NCBI RefSeq assembly: GCF_011397635.1
Contig: NC_064774.1
Coordinates: 310,001 to 374,000 of the forward strand
Length of the DNA: 64,000 bases
Direction: 5' to 3'
Source of the DNA: Epinephelus fuscoguttatus
Taxonomy: Eukaryota > Chordata > Actinopteri > Perciformes > Serranidae
Positions 12,543 to 23,300 of this stretch are shown piece after piece. The notes beneath the pieces were generated by a model. That model saw only the letters and a program-made list of their open reading frames with translations. It searched no databases and had not been told where the DNA came from. A program made the position numbers and the translations under genes. Position 1 is the first letter of the stretch; the number at the start of each line of letters is the position of its first letter.

Positions 12543-14087
12543 CTGAGTACAATAACAGCGACTCTTGTCCTGGTTACCTGGTTTTTAGCTCGGATACCTT
12601 GAGTCCAGTTGCTCTGTAGTCCCGATCAGATGTGTGCTAAGCTTCGTGACTCACTTGTAGACCCAGTAGCTAATAACTGTTCTTTTACCACAGTAGTTTT
12701 ATAATCCCATTCAGAGCCATGTAGAACCAGTAGACACAGTAATCTGGCTGTCGCGGTTTCAGATTCTCAAAGACCAGCTGTAATCCCTGTGATGTTCAAC
12801 ATGCAGACTTCTAACATGCTTTGTAGCCCAGCTGACCCCCAAAAGATGGTATTTTTTAGGTGTCTGGTCCTGGCTGCAGGGTTTCTGTAATCCAGGTGGA
12901 ACACCAGTAAAAAGGCAGCAGGTGTAGTCCCCGTATCCGTCTGCAGATCAGGTAACCCTGTTTTAAATCCAGTGGTATCCTACTGTGTTAATACTACAAA
13001 CAGTCCTTTCTCCACCAAAAGAATCCTAAAATTCAGCTATTTCATTGATGCTTTAATCCGGACAGACCAGGTGGGGTTTCTAACTAAAGGCCGCTTTGAC
13101 ACCGCTCATGTTAGTGGGGCCGAAATTCAGACGTCTACTCTCTACTTTGCTGATTTGTCCTCGCAGTGACCTTCCTGCAGTGTCAACGACCCAGTAGTAA
13201 CCCCGTGATCTGGCTCTAAACCCAGCACATTGTAGTGCAGACCTGGTTCAAGCCCGCTGAGCCCCAGCAGTCTCGCTTTACACCTGGCACGATGCTTTGC
13301 GGTCCTGGTAATCCTGGTAATCCGGTCGGTTTGGGGGTTTCTGTCTCAGTCACACTCCCAGCATCCTCCAACATCCCTCCATCACTGATGAAAGAAGAGG
13401 AGACAATCACATGGTTCACTGACAGGACAGATCTGACAGATACGCAGCCGGCACATTCAGCCTTCACATATCTCCCCTGGTGCAGGAAGAGGTTCAGGAA
13501 AGATTTCAGAATACTGAACACAGGCTTGATTTAAATAAGGTGTAATAATGAGCACAGTTCCTCACAGACTTCCTCCGGACATCATCTCTGCGTCCCACAG
13601 CTTCTGCATGTACATTATTAATGTATCCAGGCAAATCAACCATGCATGAGAGGTTTTAAGCGAAATAAAACCACCTTGCTTTAGTGGAATTAAATTCCCT
13701 GCAAGGCCAGAGTGAGAAAACCCCAGTGATTTGCAGTCAGACTGAATTTACCTGCAGCCAGGAGCAAAAGCCGAGCTTCAGCATCAAATGATGATGAAAC
13801 CTGTGAGCTGTTTGTCTCTGTCTTTATCTGATAAACGAATTGACTTTATCCATCTATCCGCCCAAACACTGCTGAGCTGTGCTGACAGCGCCATTCACAC
13901 ACACACATACACACACACACTGAGAGGGAGGCACCTACCAATAATGCCGTGAAACCGGTTTGTTGCTATGGAGGCTTTCTCCTCTTCCCCCCGGGCCAAC
14001 CGGCGCCGTGTTCGGGTCTGCTCCGGTGGATCCAGGCGGACTGAACCGCTACGACCGAGCCGACCCGGTCCAAGCCGGTCCTCTAAC
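12543..14087. other. Proposed first intron of dclk2
   Basis: The stretch runs from the proposed non-coding exon to the first coding exon. It has no convincing exon. Between 12,616 and 12,975 the motif GTAGTCCC, or a near variant, recurs at least eight times at irregular steps of about 20-64 bp. Confidence 0.5.
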
Positions 14088-14290
14088 CTGGGATTCAGGG
14101 ATGCAGCGGCGGCAGGCTACACCGGCGGTGGACCGGGATGCACCGAGACAGGCGGCGGACAGCAGCATGGCCGCTGCAGCAGAGGGAGGAGAGACCGGCT
14201 AAACACCCCCTCCCTTCCCCTCCTCTCTCCGCTCGTCCGCGGCTGTACGTGACGACAGAGTCCCTCCCTCCCTCCCTGTCTCTGTGTCTT
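13955..14290 (-). promoter_or_regulatory. CpG-rich promoter region of dclk2
   Basis: This is the most GC- and CpG-rich stretch nearby, in a neighbourhood that is otherwise AT-rich. It lies 1.5-1.8 kb upstream of the dclk2 start codon on the minus strand. No TATA box is evident. The assignment as promoter rests on composition and position only. Confidence 0.55.
14088..14260 (-). other. dclk2: Probable non-coding first exon of dclk2
   Basis: On the minus strand the CpG-rich stretch ends in AATCCCAG|GTTAGAGG, a plausible donor at 14,088. Joined to the acceptor at 12,542 it gives a 5' UTR before the DCLK start. The upstream edge is arbitrary. It contains an upstream ATG at 14,168 whose frame stays open to the donor and then stops in the next exon, before the real start codon. 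Confidence 0.45.
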
Positions 14291-14414
14291 TTGTCTGAAA
14301 TTCAAATACAGTTAGTTTTATTGTCCAACCTGCTGCAGCTAATAATAAAACACCCATACAGCCCTATAAATATACAATAACATAAAACATATGTCAGAAA
14401 AACACATTTACATT

Positions 14415-14415
14415 T

Positions 14416-14485
<70 letters not shown>
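14415..14485. repeat. (AC)n(AT)n compound microsatellite
   Basis: About 10 AC units run directly into about 25 AT units. Confidence 0.95.
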
Positions 14486-14487
<2 letters not shown>

Positions 14488-15178
14488 CTAAATTAATGGG
14501 AGATAGACTTAATATTATTGAAATGTAGCTAGAGAGTAAATTCAATAAATATAAACGGCTTGAGTCAGAATTAATTAATTCATTAAAACACAAGTGTACA
14601 AATGACATGTGGTTTTTAAGGGCCAGACTATTTCCTGGCGGGACACAAGCTAATGTTAGCTGATCCTAGTCCTAACCAAATACCATAGTTTGTAAAATGT
14701 AAAAGAGGAAATGGTTGAATTTTGTTTGGTTTGTTTTTAAATTGCAAATAAATTGCAAAGTGTCCATGAGTGCTTTTTGTTGCCATTGTGAACACCACTG
14801 GTACTCATGACATCACCACCATCAGTGTTTGTAACAACAGTTGCAACATCAGTATTAATTATAATAATAAAATGTATATTTACTAACAAAGTTACAAAAC
14901 AGACTAGAGCCAACAGTAATAAATAAATGATGATAAATTACTATAATGATTGACGTCATAAATAATTCTCCTCCATTAGTGAGCTAAATATTTGATGAGG
15001 CGGTGGTGGGCGTGGCTAAATGTTTGGTAAGGGCGTGGCTGTTAATATTTCTACTTACATAGCTATTGTCAGTTTAACTTTTAGCTGTGCCTGCCGTCAG
15101 TATTTCTGTAGTATCCCATTTAATGACATGAGCATGCGAACGTCCTGTATTGTTGTAAGAGAAACCTGAATATGCTCG

Positions 15179-15997
15179 GTGGAATACTCACCGGGATTCT
15201 GTTACAAAGCTCTAAATGGTCAAGCTCCGTCATATCTTAGAGAGCTCATAGTGCCATATTATCCCACCAGAACACTGCGCTCTGAGAACGCAGGGTTACT
15301 CGTGGTCCCTAAAGTCTCCAAAAGTAGATCAGGAGGCAGAGCCTTCAGCTATCAGGCTCCTCTCCTGTGGAATCATCTTCCTGTTATGGTCCGGGAGGCA
15401 GACACCGTCTCCACATTTAAGACTAGACTTAAGACTTTCCTCTTTGATAAAGCTTATAGTTAGGGCTGGCTCAGGCTTGTCCTGTACCAGCCCCTAGTTA
15501 GGCTGACTTAGGCCTAGTCTGCCGGAGGACCCCCTATAATACACTGGGCACCTTCTCTCCTTCTCTTTCTCTCTCTCTCTCTCTCGTGTCCTGTTACTAC
15601 ATCTTGCTAACTCGGCCATACTGCATGTCACTAACTCGGTCATTCTGGATGTCACTAACTCGGCTTCTTCTCCGGAGCCTTTGTGCTCCACTGTCTCTCA
15701 GATTAACTCATATCGCAGCGGTGCCTGCATAGTGACGTGTGTGGTTGTGCTGCTGCCGTGGTCCCGCCAGATGCCTCCTGCTGCTGCTGCCATCATTAGT
15801 CATTAGTCATACTTCTACTGTTATTATACACATATGATTATTGTCACACATGTATACTGCCAGATATTAATACATACTTTCAACATATTGTACCAAAATA
15901 TCCTGTAATATTAATGATATTATTACTTTCATTAATGTTGTTGTAAGCTACTGTCATTACCGTCTGTCCTGCATCTCTCTCTCTGTCTCTCTCTTTG

Positions 15998-16029
<32 letters not shown>

Positions 16030-16105
16030 ATTGTGTCATACGGATTACTGTTAATTTATCATGTTGATCTGTTCTGTACGACGTCTATTGCACGTCTGTC
16101 ATTAA
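15179..16105 (+). mobile_element. L2-clade LINE, 3' end (ORF2 tail and 3' UTR)
   Basis: The first 285 nt encode the typical end of a fish L2 ORF2: ALNGQAPSYLRELI, then RTLRSENAGLLVVP, then GGRAFSYQAPLLWNHLP, then STFKTRLKTFLFDKAYS and stop at 15,463. The following 600 nt resemble the 3' UTR of such elements, including CTATTGCACGTCTGTC near 16,085. The reverse transcriptase and endonuclease are absent, so the copy is strongly 5'-truncated and dead. Confidence 0.8.
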
Positions 16106-18729
16106 TGTGTGTTAAATGTGTGATTTGAATTAACTAAACTTTATAGCACTTCACAGAAACCCACTGCCGACTAGTGTCTTGGAGGTGTAGCTGTTTTGCA
16201 GCTGCAAACTGTATTTTCAAATAGGGAAAAAAAATCCCTGTCTTTGCATCTTTATTTTGATCAGTCTATTTTTATAAAAAATACCGAGATATATATTGTG
16301 TGCTGCCAGTCAACCTGTGAATGCCAAGTATTTTCGTCCATTAGCCCAGCCCTACCATGTATATGCACTTCATGGTCTAATGTTAAATTTGCAGTTACCA
16401 GATAAAATATTATGACAACACTGCTGTCTTGATTTTTGAACCACACTTTACTCAACCACGTTTCACCTGCGTCCTCTTCTCTGTCTTCTTCAGTGGAAGT
16501 CGGGGCTCTTATTGTGACACATGGATGACGAGGCCCCACCCTCGCTCAGTGTATCTGGAGGGGGGCGACAGCTGGGATGCGAAGCAGCCAGGCCACCCCG
16601 CCCTTTGCTGTCAGCCAAACCAGTGAACCATTCATCCCAATATGACAAGGTGGACAATCCATTATGTTCCTGTGCACATGAACCAGTACAGATAACACTG
16701 TCTGTGACATGCAGCTTTCTAAGAGAAAATACATTCAAGAAATAATTCAAAATTTTCCTGAGGGCTTTTTTTTTTGGTGCTCGCAGTTAAGGTTAACAGA
16801 TTTGAGGTGGGTTTTTTCATATTTGGGAGAAACATAAAGGAGAAAAGACAAAAGAGAACTGAATAATTGTTTATTTGACATAAAAGGAAACTGTATTAGC
16901 CAGTGCAACATACCAGAACATAAGCCCCACCCCAAAAAAACAACCAAAAAACACTTGATTATATTTTCTTAATGTCCTTCATACACAGTAGCCAAATTGT
17001 CTTTGATTTGAATTGATCACACAGACTAACATCTACTGGTATTTAATGAGAAGCCAGACAAATAAAATGAGAGCTCCTACTGTAGTTACATCACATCACT
17101 GTTGTAAAAACGTAAAAATATGAATTCCTGCCCTGCTCATCAGACTCATTTTATGTTATTTAGAATACCACTAAACAAACTCACAAAGTACACAAAGCCC
17201 ACTCTTACAAGAACTTAAAAAAATGCAGTACAGAATTATCAATAACTTCTTCACTAAGTGTTCCAGAAACTAGAGACAGAATAAATTCCGTTAAAATTAG
17301 TTTTTTTACTACCTGTAAAGGGAAAAAAAAAAAACAAAAACATAAAATACAAAGTTCAGTTGATCAGTAAAAGTTGCGAGTTAGGTCTTCTGGTAGTTTC
17401 CTAAAACTGTTTTCATGCCATGATGTCAAATAAACATGGCTGCCCACACAGTCAGCAGTAAATAAATACTACAGTTACTGTAACAGGGTTGCAACTAGTA
17501 GTAAATTTAATTATCATTTCATCTGCTGATTATTTTCTGGATGAATTGATTAGTAGTTTTGTTAATGACATGTCAAAAAATTGTATAAAAATACCGATTA
17601 CAGTTTCCATGAAATTTTAATATCATAAACCTCACTATTTGGCATTCTTGCCAGAAAAAAAAGATCAAAATTGAAATGAATGGATTATTAAAGTAGTTGT
17701 ATATTCATGTAATTGCTTATTTGAATTGCACCTTTAAATAAATGCACATAGCAATTCAAATTTGTAACGTCTAGGATGCAAATTTAGTTATGTGGTGAGA
17801 CCTGTTTAGTTTAATCTATAGACCCTTTTAGTGTCTGTGTTTTGTTTTTTTTGTGTTTGCTAACAGAGATGATGTTTTCTGTGGGTGGAGCCAAACTGGT
17901 GGCAGAAAGGGACGGTAGTAGTGTTGGTGTGAATGCCAAAAAGAAATGTAAAAAGCACTATGTTACAACCCAGCTCGCAGGGGAAAGGGAAGCAACACAA
18001 AAAAAACCCCAGATGTTAAAAGGTAAGGCAGTTTATTGCAGCTCCAATGAAGGAAGTCTGGTTAACAAAGCTGAGAACAAACCAAGGAAGAGGGCCGGTG
18101 GGTGCTGTTTAACTCAAAAAAACAAATATAACAAAAGGAGGACTCACTCAGAGCTTAACCTAAAATCTATCTAATTGAAAATAAAAGGGAAAATAAACTC
18201 TGTCTAATGCAGCTTTTAAAACAAACAACAACAAAACAGCACCCCTGCACCTCGTGTCTCTATACAGGTACATGTCTATGTGTGGATGGAAATGTTTGGA
18301 ATCACTCACAAAGGATAACAATTTCTAACAACCTGGCCACACTTCAAAGGTTCACAAAAGTCCACAAAAGCTTATGACGAGCAACAAATGTTATCAGTGG
18401 GCTAACCAACACAACACAAAGTCATCAAGCAAAAAGGCCAGCTGCCCCCAACAGTCAGCCGCCCGACTGACAGACTGGCAGGGCACTTATAGATGACGGT
18501 CTTGATTGAATGGCTGGGATTGGTCCACTGCACCTGTGCCGCACCAATCAGGGACCCAGGTAAGCTGTGGACTGTGCAGGTAGAAACAGCAGAGGCCGCA
18601 CCAATCAGAATAGAGGAGGTGGAGCTTCTGAGTCCAGTGGAGGTGCAGGCAGCACACAGAGGGAAAAATCAGTGTTGCATACACACACATACACACAATG
18701 GAGGTGGAAAGAGCGACGGCCGTATCACA

Positions 18730-19737
18730 CTATGACCGATTTCTTAACCGAGTCATTTTTATATCCATGAGTTTATCACTTCCGTGTAGTGGGGGAAAAA
18801 AAAGTGCGTTTGGCTTATTTGAGTTACTTAATTATTAACGTGGTGAAAGTTAAATCATCCTAAGAATTGTAAAAACTTAAGGCTTATTGTCCTTGAATAA
18901 TAGTTGTGGAGATGTTCCCATATAAAATAATTTAAAGTGGAAGTACAACTTATCAATGTGCTAGCATGCCAGCTCGCGTGCCAGCTAGCTAACGCTGTCT
19001 GCTTATGAGCACCTTGATCATAACAAAGTATATTAACTTTCACCACAGCTCCCTTTAGAGAGACCATTGCAAGAAATCCTATAGATGTGCGGTTAGATAG
19101 GTTCATCTGCATCCAGGCAGGAAAAGTGAAAGGCACCCTAACATTAGCGATGTAGCTCACTTAGCTAGCTTCCTACCTATGGCTGATCGCTGAGAGCTAG
19201 AGACGAACGATGAGCCAGTGTCGGTTCATTAATCTAAAAAAAGAACATGTTTTCTTGTGGTGTCATTTCTAAAATGATCAGTGGTGAAAGTGTGTCTGTT
19301 CTATTACAAACAAGGAGTTAATAAACAGAAGACGTTAGTTAGCTAGTTAAAAAGGTGTTTGTTACTTCCACGTTAAATTATATGGGAAAGTCTACACTTG
19401 TTTTAACCAAGGACAATAAGACAAATGCCTGCTTAACAAATGTGAGTTTTTACAGTTCCTTATGATAAATTATCTTTCACCACGTCAGTAATGTTGTTCA
19501 TGTATAATATCGAGATTATAATTAACTGGAGACAAAACTTTACTTTCTACTACTGCGTCCTCTGCGAGAGTTTTCTGTAAAAATGAAGAATGTCTTATTC
19601 TGTGTTCCTGGCACAAGAAGACATTTTTATTCCGGGTATCTCAACAGTTTATCTCCAATGTCCACTGTTTTTCTGCCACCAGTGTGTGCACGCAACTACT
19701 GTGACGTAACTGTGACATCCACTCGAAATTGGTCTAT
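18730..19737. mobile_element. Inverted-repeat (fold-back) DNA element
   Basis: Sequence at 18,838-18,960 (ACGTGGTGAAAG onward) is the imperfect reverse complement of 19,365-19,487, leaving a loop of about 400 bp. The outermost ends also pair: TGACCGATTTC on the left with the complement of AGACCAATTTC on the right, each next to TA. The open frames inside are not recognised. The exact ends are approximate. Confidence 0.6.
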
Positions 19738-19836
19738 AAGACAGTAGGACGTTGTTACATGTTTAGAGTTTTATTGGGAAATAACCTAAACTGGAGGCCA
19801 GGGGTTGGTGCTGGAGTGAACGCACTGAAAGGTGGG

Positions 19837-20363
19837 TTATATAAGCTGACAGAATAATGCAGAAGACTGAATGTGTTCAAGTTCAACAGCCGGATACAGG
19901 GGCTCATTGAACTTTGTTTTGTAGGTATGGAGGCGAGTCCGACTGTCAGAGGAAACTCTGTAAAAGGACAGAGTGCCAGCCGGACAATCCAGATACACCC
20001 CCACCCGACTGGACCGCCATCCCAGTGGGGACACATCCACTTTCTTGTTGCTGTGCGAAACGTAATTGCCATGATTAGAGCAAACCAGACACCAAGACTT
20101 GTCACTGTATCCCATCTTGAACCCGTCCATCCTCCCTTTCTTGTCAGCTCCTCTGTATGTGACTCCAACGCTTAAGGGTCCGAAAACCTCGACCTCCCAG
20201 TAGCAGCGCCCATCTAGACCCTGTTCACACAGCACCTGCTGGAACCTTGCTTGGTGAGGTGGATATGGCTGCTTGTCTTCCACCCAGGTCACCTTTCTGT
20301 TCCCTTCAGAGAGAAGGAGGTTCTTATGGGCTGTGTTAGGGTCCAACGTGAGCTCACAGGCAT
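19837..20363 (-). CDS. B30.2 (PRY-SPRY) terminal exon of the first NLR
   Basis: The acceptor is CTTACCTCCAG|ATGCC. The 175-residue domain has the PRY signature ELTLDPNTAHKNLLLSEGNR, then WEVEVFG, the SPRY core WCLVCSNHGNY, and VGVYLDCPAGTLSFYRV near the end. It stops at TAA (19,837-19,839). Length and motifs match a complete B30.2 domain, a protein-binding fold also used by TRIM proteins. In fish NLRs it is added as a single 3' exon, as here. Confidence 0.92.
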
Positions 20364-23300
20364 CTGGAGGTAAGACAGCACTTTATTTAGAGAGTATTCA
20401 AACCATTTCTGAATACTTCCCTGGATCTGTGCATCGTTCCTACCAACAAATGTGCAGATACTTACATTTCTTAAAGCCTGGTTTCAACCTTTGACTTCCA
20501 CCATGTTCAGTGCTGTAGAGAAAAATATTTGAGTGTAAGAACTTTTTTTTTTTCAGAATATTAGAATTTAGTCAGATAATGAGAAATCTCTACTAACAGA
20601 TATCTGCATATGTATACAGAATCTGGAGGTTACAGGACAAGATTTTGGTATTGGGAGTGTTTTGGTTTCCGTTTCTAGTTCGAGTAGTGTTGACCAATCA
20701 AATGCAATTCAGGAATTCATCAGCTATCATCTGGTGACAATTTAGCTTTGTATTACCTTTTTGTTATTAACCCATTTTGTAGCAAAAGCGCCTAAAATGA
20801 CATACCCAAATTAAAATGAATGAAGCTTCTGAATCGTTCTGACTACATGCATGCATGAGGTCTTGCCAGAAAGAAAACTCCCTTAAGTTTCTTGTGAAAG
20901 TGTCAGAAACACTCTAGGTGATACAGAGACAGAGTAATGGGCCTCTGAAGTCAGTAAAAAATGAAGATTTTGCCTAAAATAAAATAAAAAAAAAATGTGT
21001 TTCAGGATGAATAACTGTCTGTGGCTTCATCTGAGCAGGTAAATGACACCGTAGGGCTGTAGGCACACTATCAATGAACGTTTGTTTCAAATTTGAAGAA
21101 GGTTGCTCAAAGTATGACCATTCTACAGTGTTTTTTCCATGAAAAGATCCAGGCGGAGCTCCAAATGACAAGTCGTTCACTCTGCTTCAAAACAGTACTA
21201 TCAGTGATCAAACAACACTCAGCCAGCTTCAAACATTGTACCTTATTGAAATCAGGTGTGATTATGATAGCTGATGTTGTTTATGACACAGAAACACTAT
21301 AAAATATCACCAAATATGAAACGTGAAAGTTATGATCCCACTTTCTAGATGGTATATCTCAGCCAAAAATAGTGGTAGGAGTGAGACTGTTAGCTTTTAT
21401 AAAACAGCTAAGTCCCTGCTAACAGCTCTGCATATGATCGCGAGTAATCCTTTAACTTCTCCCATCGAAAAACGGCCTGACATGACTTGTCACCACTCAT
21501 CGCGATTTTGGAATTTGTGTGTTTAGGCTGCTCTGGTGCGAAATCCATAAGAAATAAAAACAAAAAAAAAAAAACGATGTTATTTTTGAAAAGTCGAGAG
21601 CTTCCTGAATCCGGCAATACCAAACGTCACATGGTTAGAAGACGTAGTGCGCCTGGGAGATACCATTTAACAGAGGAGGAGGGGAGCGAGGATGTCGGCG
21701 TCCTGGCAGAGTTAGAGAGGTTAAATTCATCTGCATGCATATAGGCTATTTGTTAAGAGATCAGCTGAAATTACTGGCGCTCCAGCCCATATTTCTGCTT
21801 GCTGCACTGGATCCCCCGAAATATTGGTCATTGCCCTCAGAGGCTTATCAGACCACTGGGTGATGGGTTCAGAGATTGGTTAAGAAGGTACCCACAACTT
21901 AAAATAAGTGGGAAGAGTTGCAATATGATGCCAAATGTAAGCAGCAGCTTGAATTTATCGTAAAGGATATTAAGTTAGGGTTGGCCCTTCACTTACACCT
22001 CAGCATACTGGATTTGTAACAATAATCCAACACTTCTCAAACACTTCAGCAGGAAAAACAAATAATGTTGTGTCCCGTAATTACTTGAGTATGCTGAGCT
22101 TAGATTGTTGATTGTTCTTCAGCTCAAAGAGCAGCTTCTCTCCTGAGTCTCCCGGATGGTTGTAGCTCAGGTCCAGCTTTATTAGATGAGAGGGGTTGCA
22201 CTGTAGAGCCAAGGCAAGAAAAGCACAGCCTTCCTCCGTGACCTGACAACCTGACAACCTGAGAAAACACAGTGTTTGGTCATCAGCAGTGAATGGCGTG
22301 TAGATTTGTACAGATTTCTGAATGACTTGAAAGAGGATAGGCTTAAAATGTTGAGAGGCCCTGAAATGGGATTACTCACTATGGAACTGATTTTGCTGAG
22401 ATGGCTTGAGTAAGTAAAAAGTAACTGATATTTACTTAAAGGTTTCGAGACATTGAAGCCCTGATTCCACTGAGCAGTGCCGTACAGTTTAGTCCGGTAC
22501 ACTTTTTTTCTGTTTCCGCTGTAAAAGTTGTGGATGGTACCAATGGAACCGCTCTGTACCGTCCCCATTTTGGTCACCCCTCTGTAATGAAATTTTGACC
22601 TTACAGTGGCAGTTGATAAAATGTCTGGGGATCATCAAAGTAATTAAGATTAATCATCTGGGGGCCATGAATGTTGATGTAAAATTTCATGGCAATTAAT
22701 CCGAAAGTTCAGACTATCCAACCAACCTTGCACCTCTAAAGCTACCCACTACTGTGGCTAAAAACAATACAAGGTAGAAGGAAGGTGCTTTTCAATTTGC
22801 ATACGATGACATGCATAGTTACAACTAGAATAAAGAATTCTAGAGAATTTTAGATGGTAATCACTACACAGCAGCACATAGCTAACACAAATGTTGTTTG
22901 CTTGCAGTTGGTTGAGGTAAGTCTATAACTTTATTTACCCATTACCATTGTTTGTTACTGTGCTTTATACCAGTGTCAGTACCTCAGTGTCTCCAATCTG
23001 CAGCATTGACTTGACAGGCCATCACAAAGAAGCTCCACTCCTGAGTCTTTCAGGTCATTGTTGCTGAGGTCCAGGTCTCTCAGAGCTGAGTTGGGGTGCT
23101 TGAGAGCAAAGGCCAAGTGCTCAACCAACTCTGGAGTCACTTTGCAGTCTGCTAGTCTATGGGTAGATTTTAAAGTTATAATGCTACAATAGACAGTATA
23201 TAAAGATGGACGACATGACAGCCCATTATAAGTGAAGCCAAAACATCTCGATTGCCCTCTGGTGGCTGGCTGCAGTACAGATCATAAAGTGTGTGTTAGT

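Larger units (their letters stand above)
14291..19836. other. Intergenic stretch between dclk2 and the first NLR gene
   Basis: It contains a compound microsatellite, an L2-type LINE tail, CT-rich runs (15,561-15,585; 15,975-16,022), a possible LTR-like repeat (about 17,961-18,700, with several CCAATCA motifs) and an inverted-repeat transposon (18,730-19,737). A 74-codon frame at 16,521 follows an acceptor-like TTCTTCAG, but I do not recognise it and see no partner exon. Confidence 0.6.

Noticed and set aside
11989..12619. Plus-strand frames opposite the dclk2 exon (94, 101 and 74 codons)
   Set aside because: They are shadows of a conserved minus-strand coding exon with confirmed splice sites.
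13960..14252. GC-rich frames of 80 and 94 codons
   Set aside because: They arise from CpG-island composition; no similarity or splice context supports coding, and the region fits a promoter better.
16521..16745. 74-codon frame starting MDDEAPPSLS after TTCTTCAG
   Set aside because: It superficially resembles an NLR N-terminal exon, but it lacks the KSD module, a matching donor phase and a downstream NACHT exon on the same strand.
17842..18174. 110-codon Lys-rich frame following an acceptor-like CTAACAG
   Set aside because: It is low-complexity sequence next to repeat-like material; no homologous family or partner exon is recognised.
17961..18700. Possible solo LTR beginning TGTTACAACCC, with CCAATCA boxes
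   Set aside because: No target duplication and no matching CA end could be found, so it was left as an unnamed repeat.
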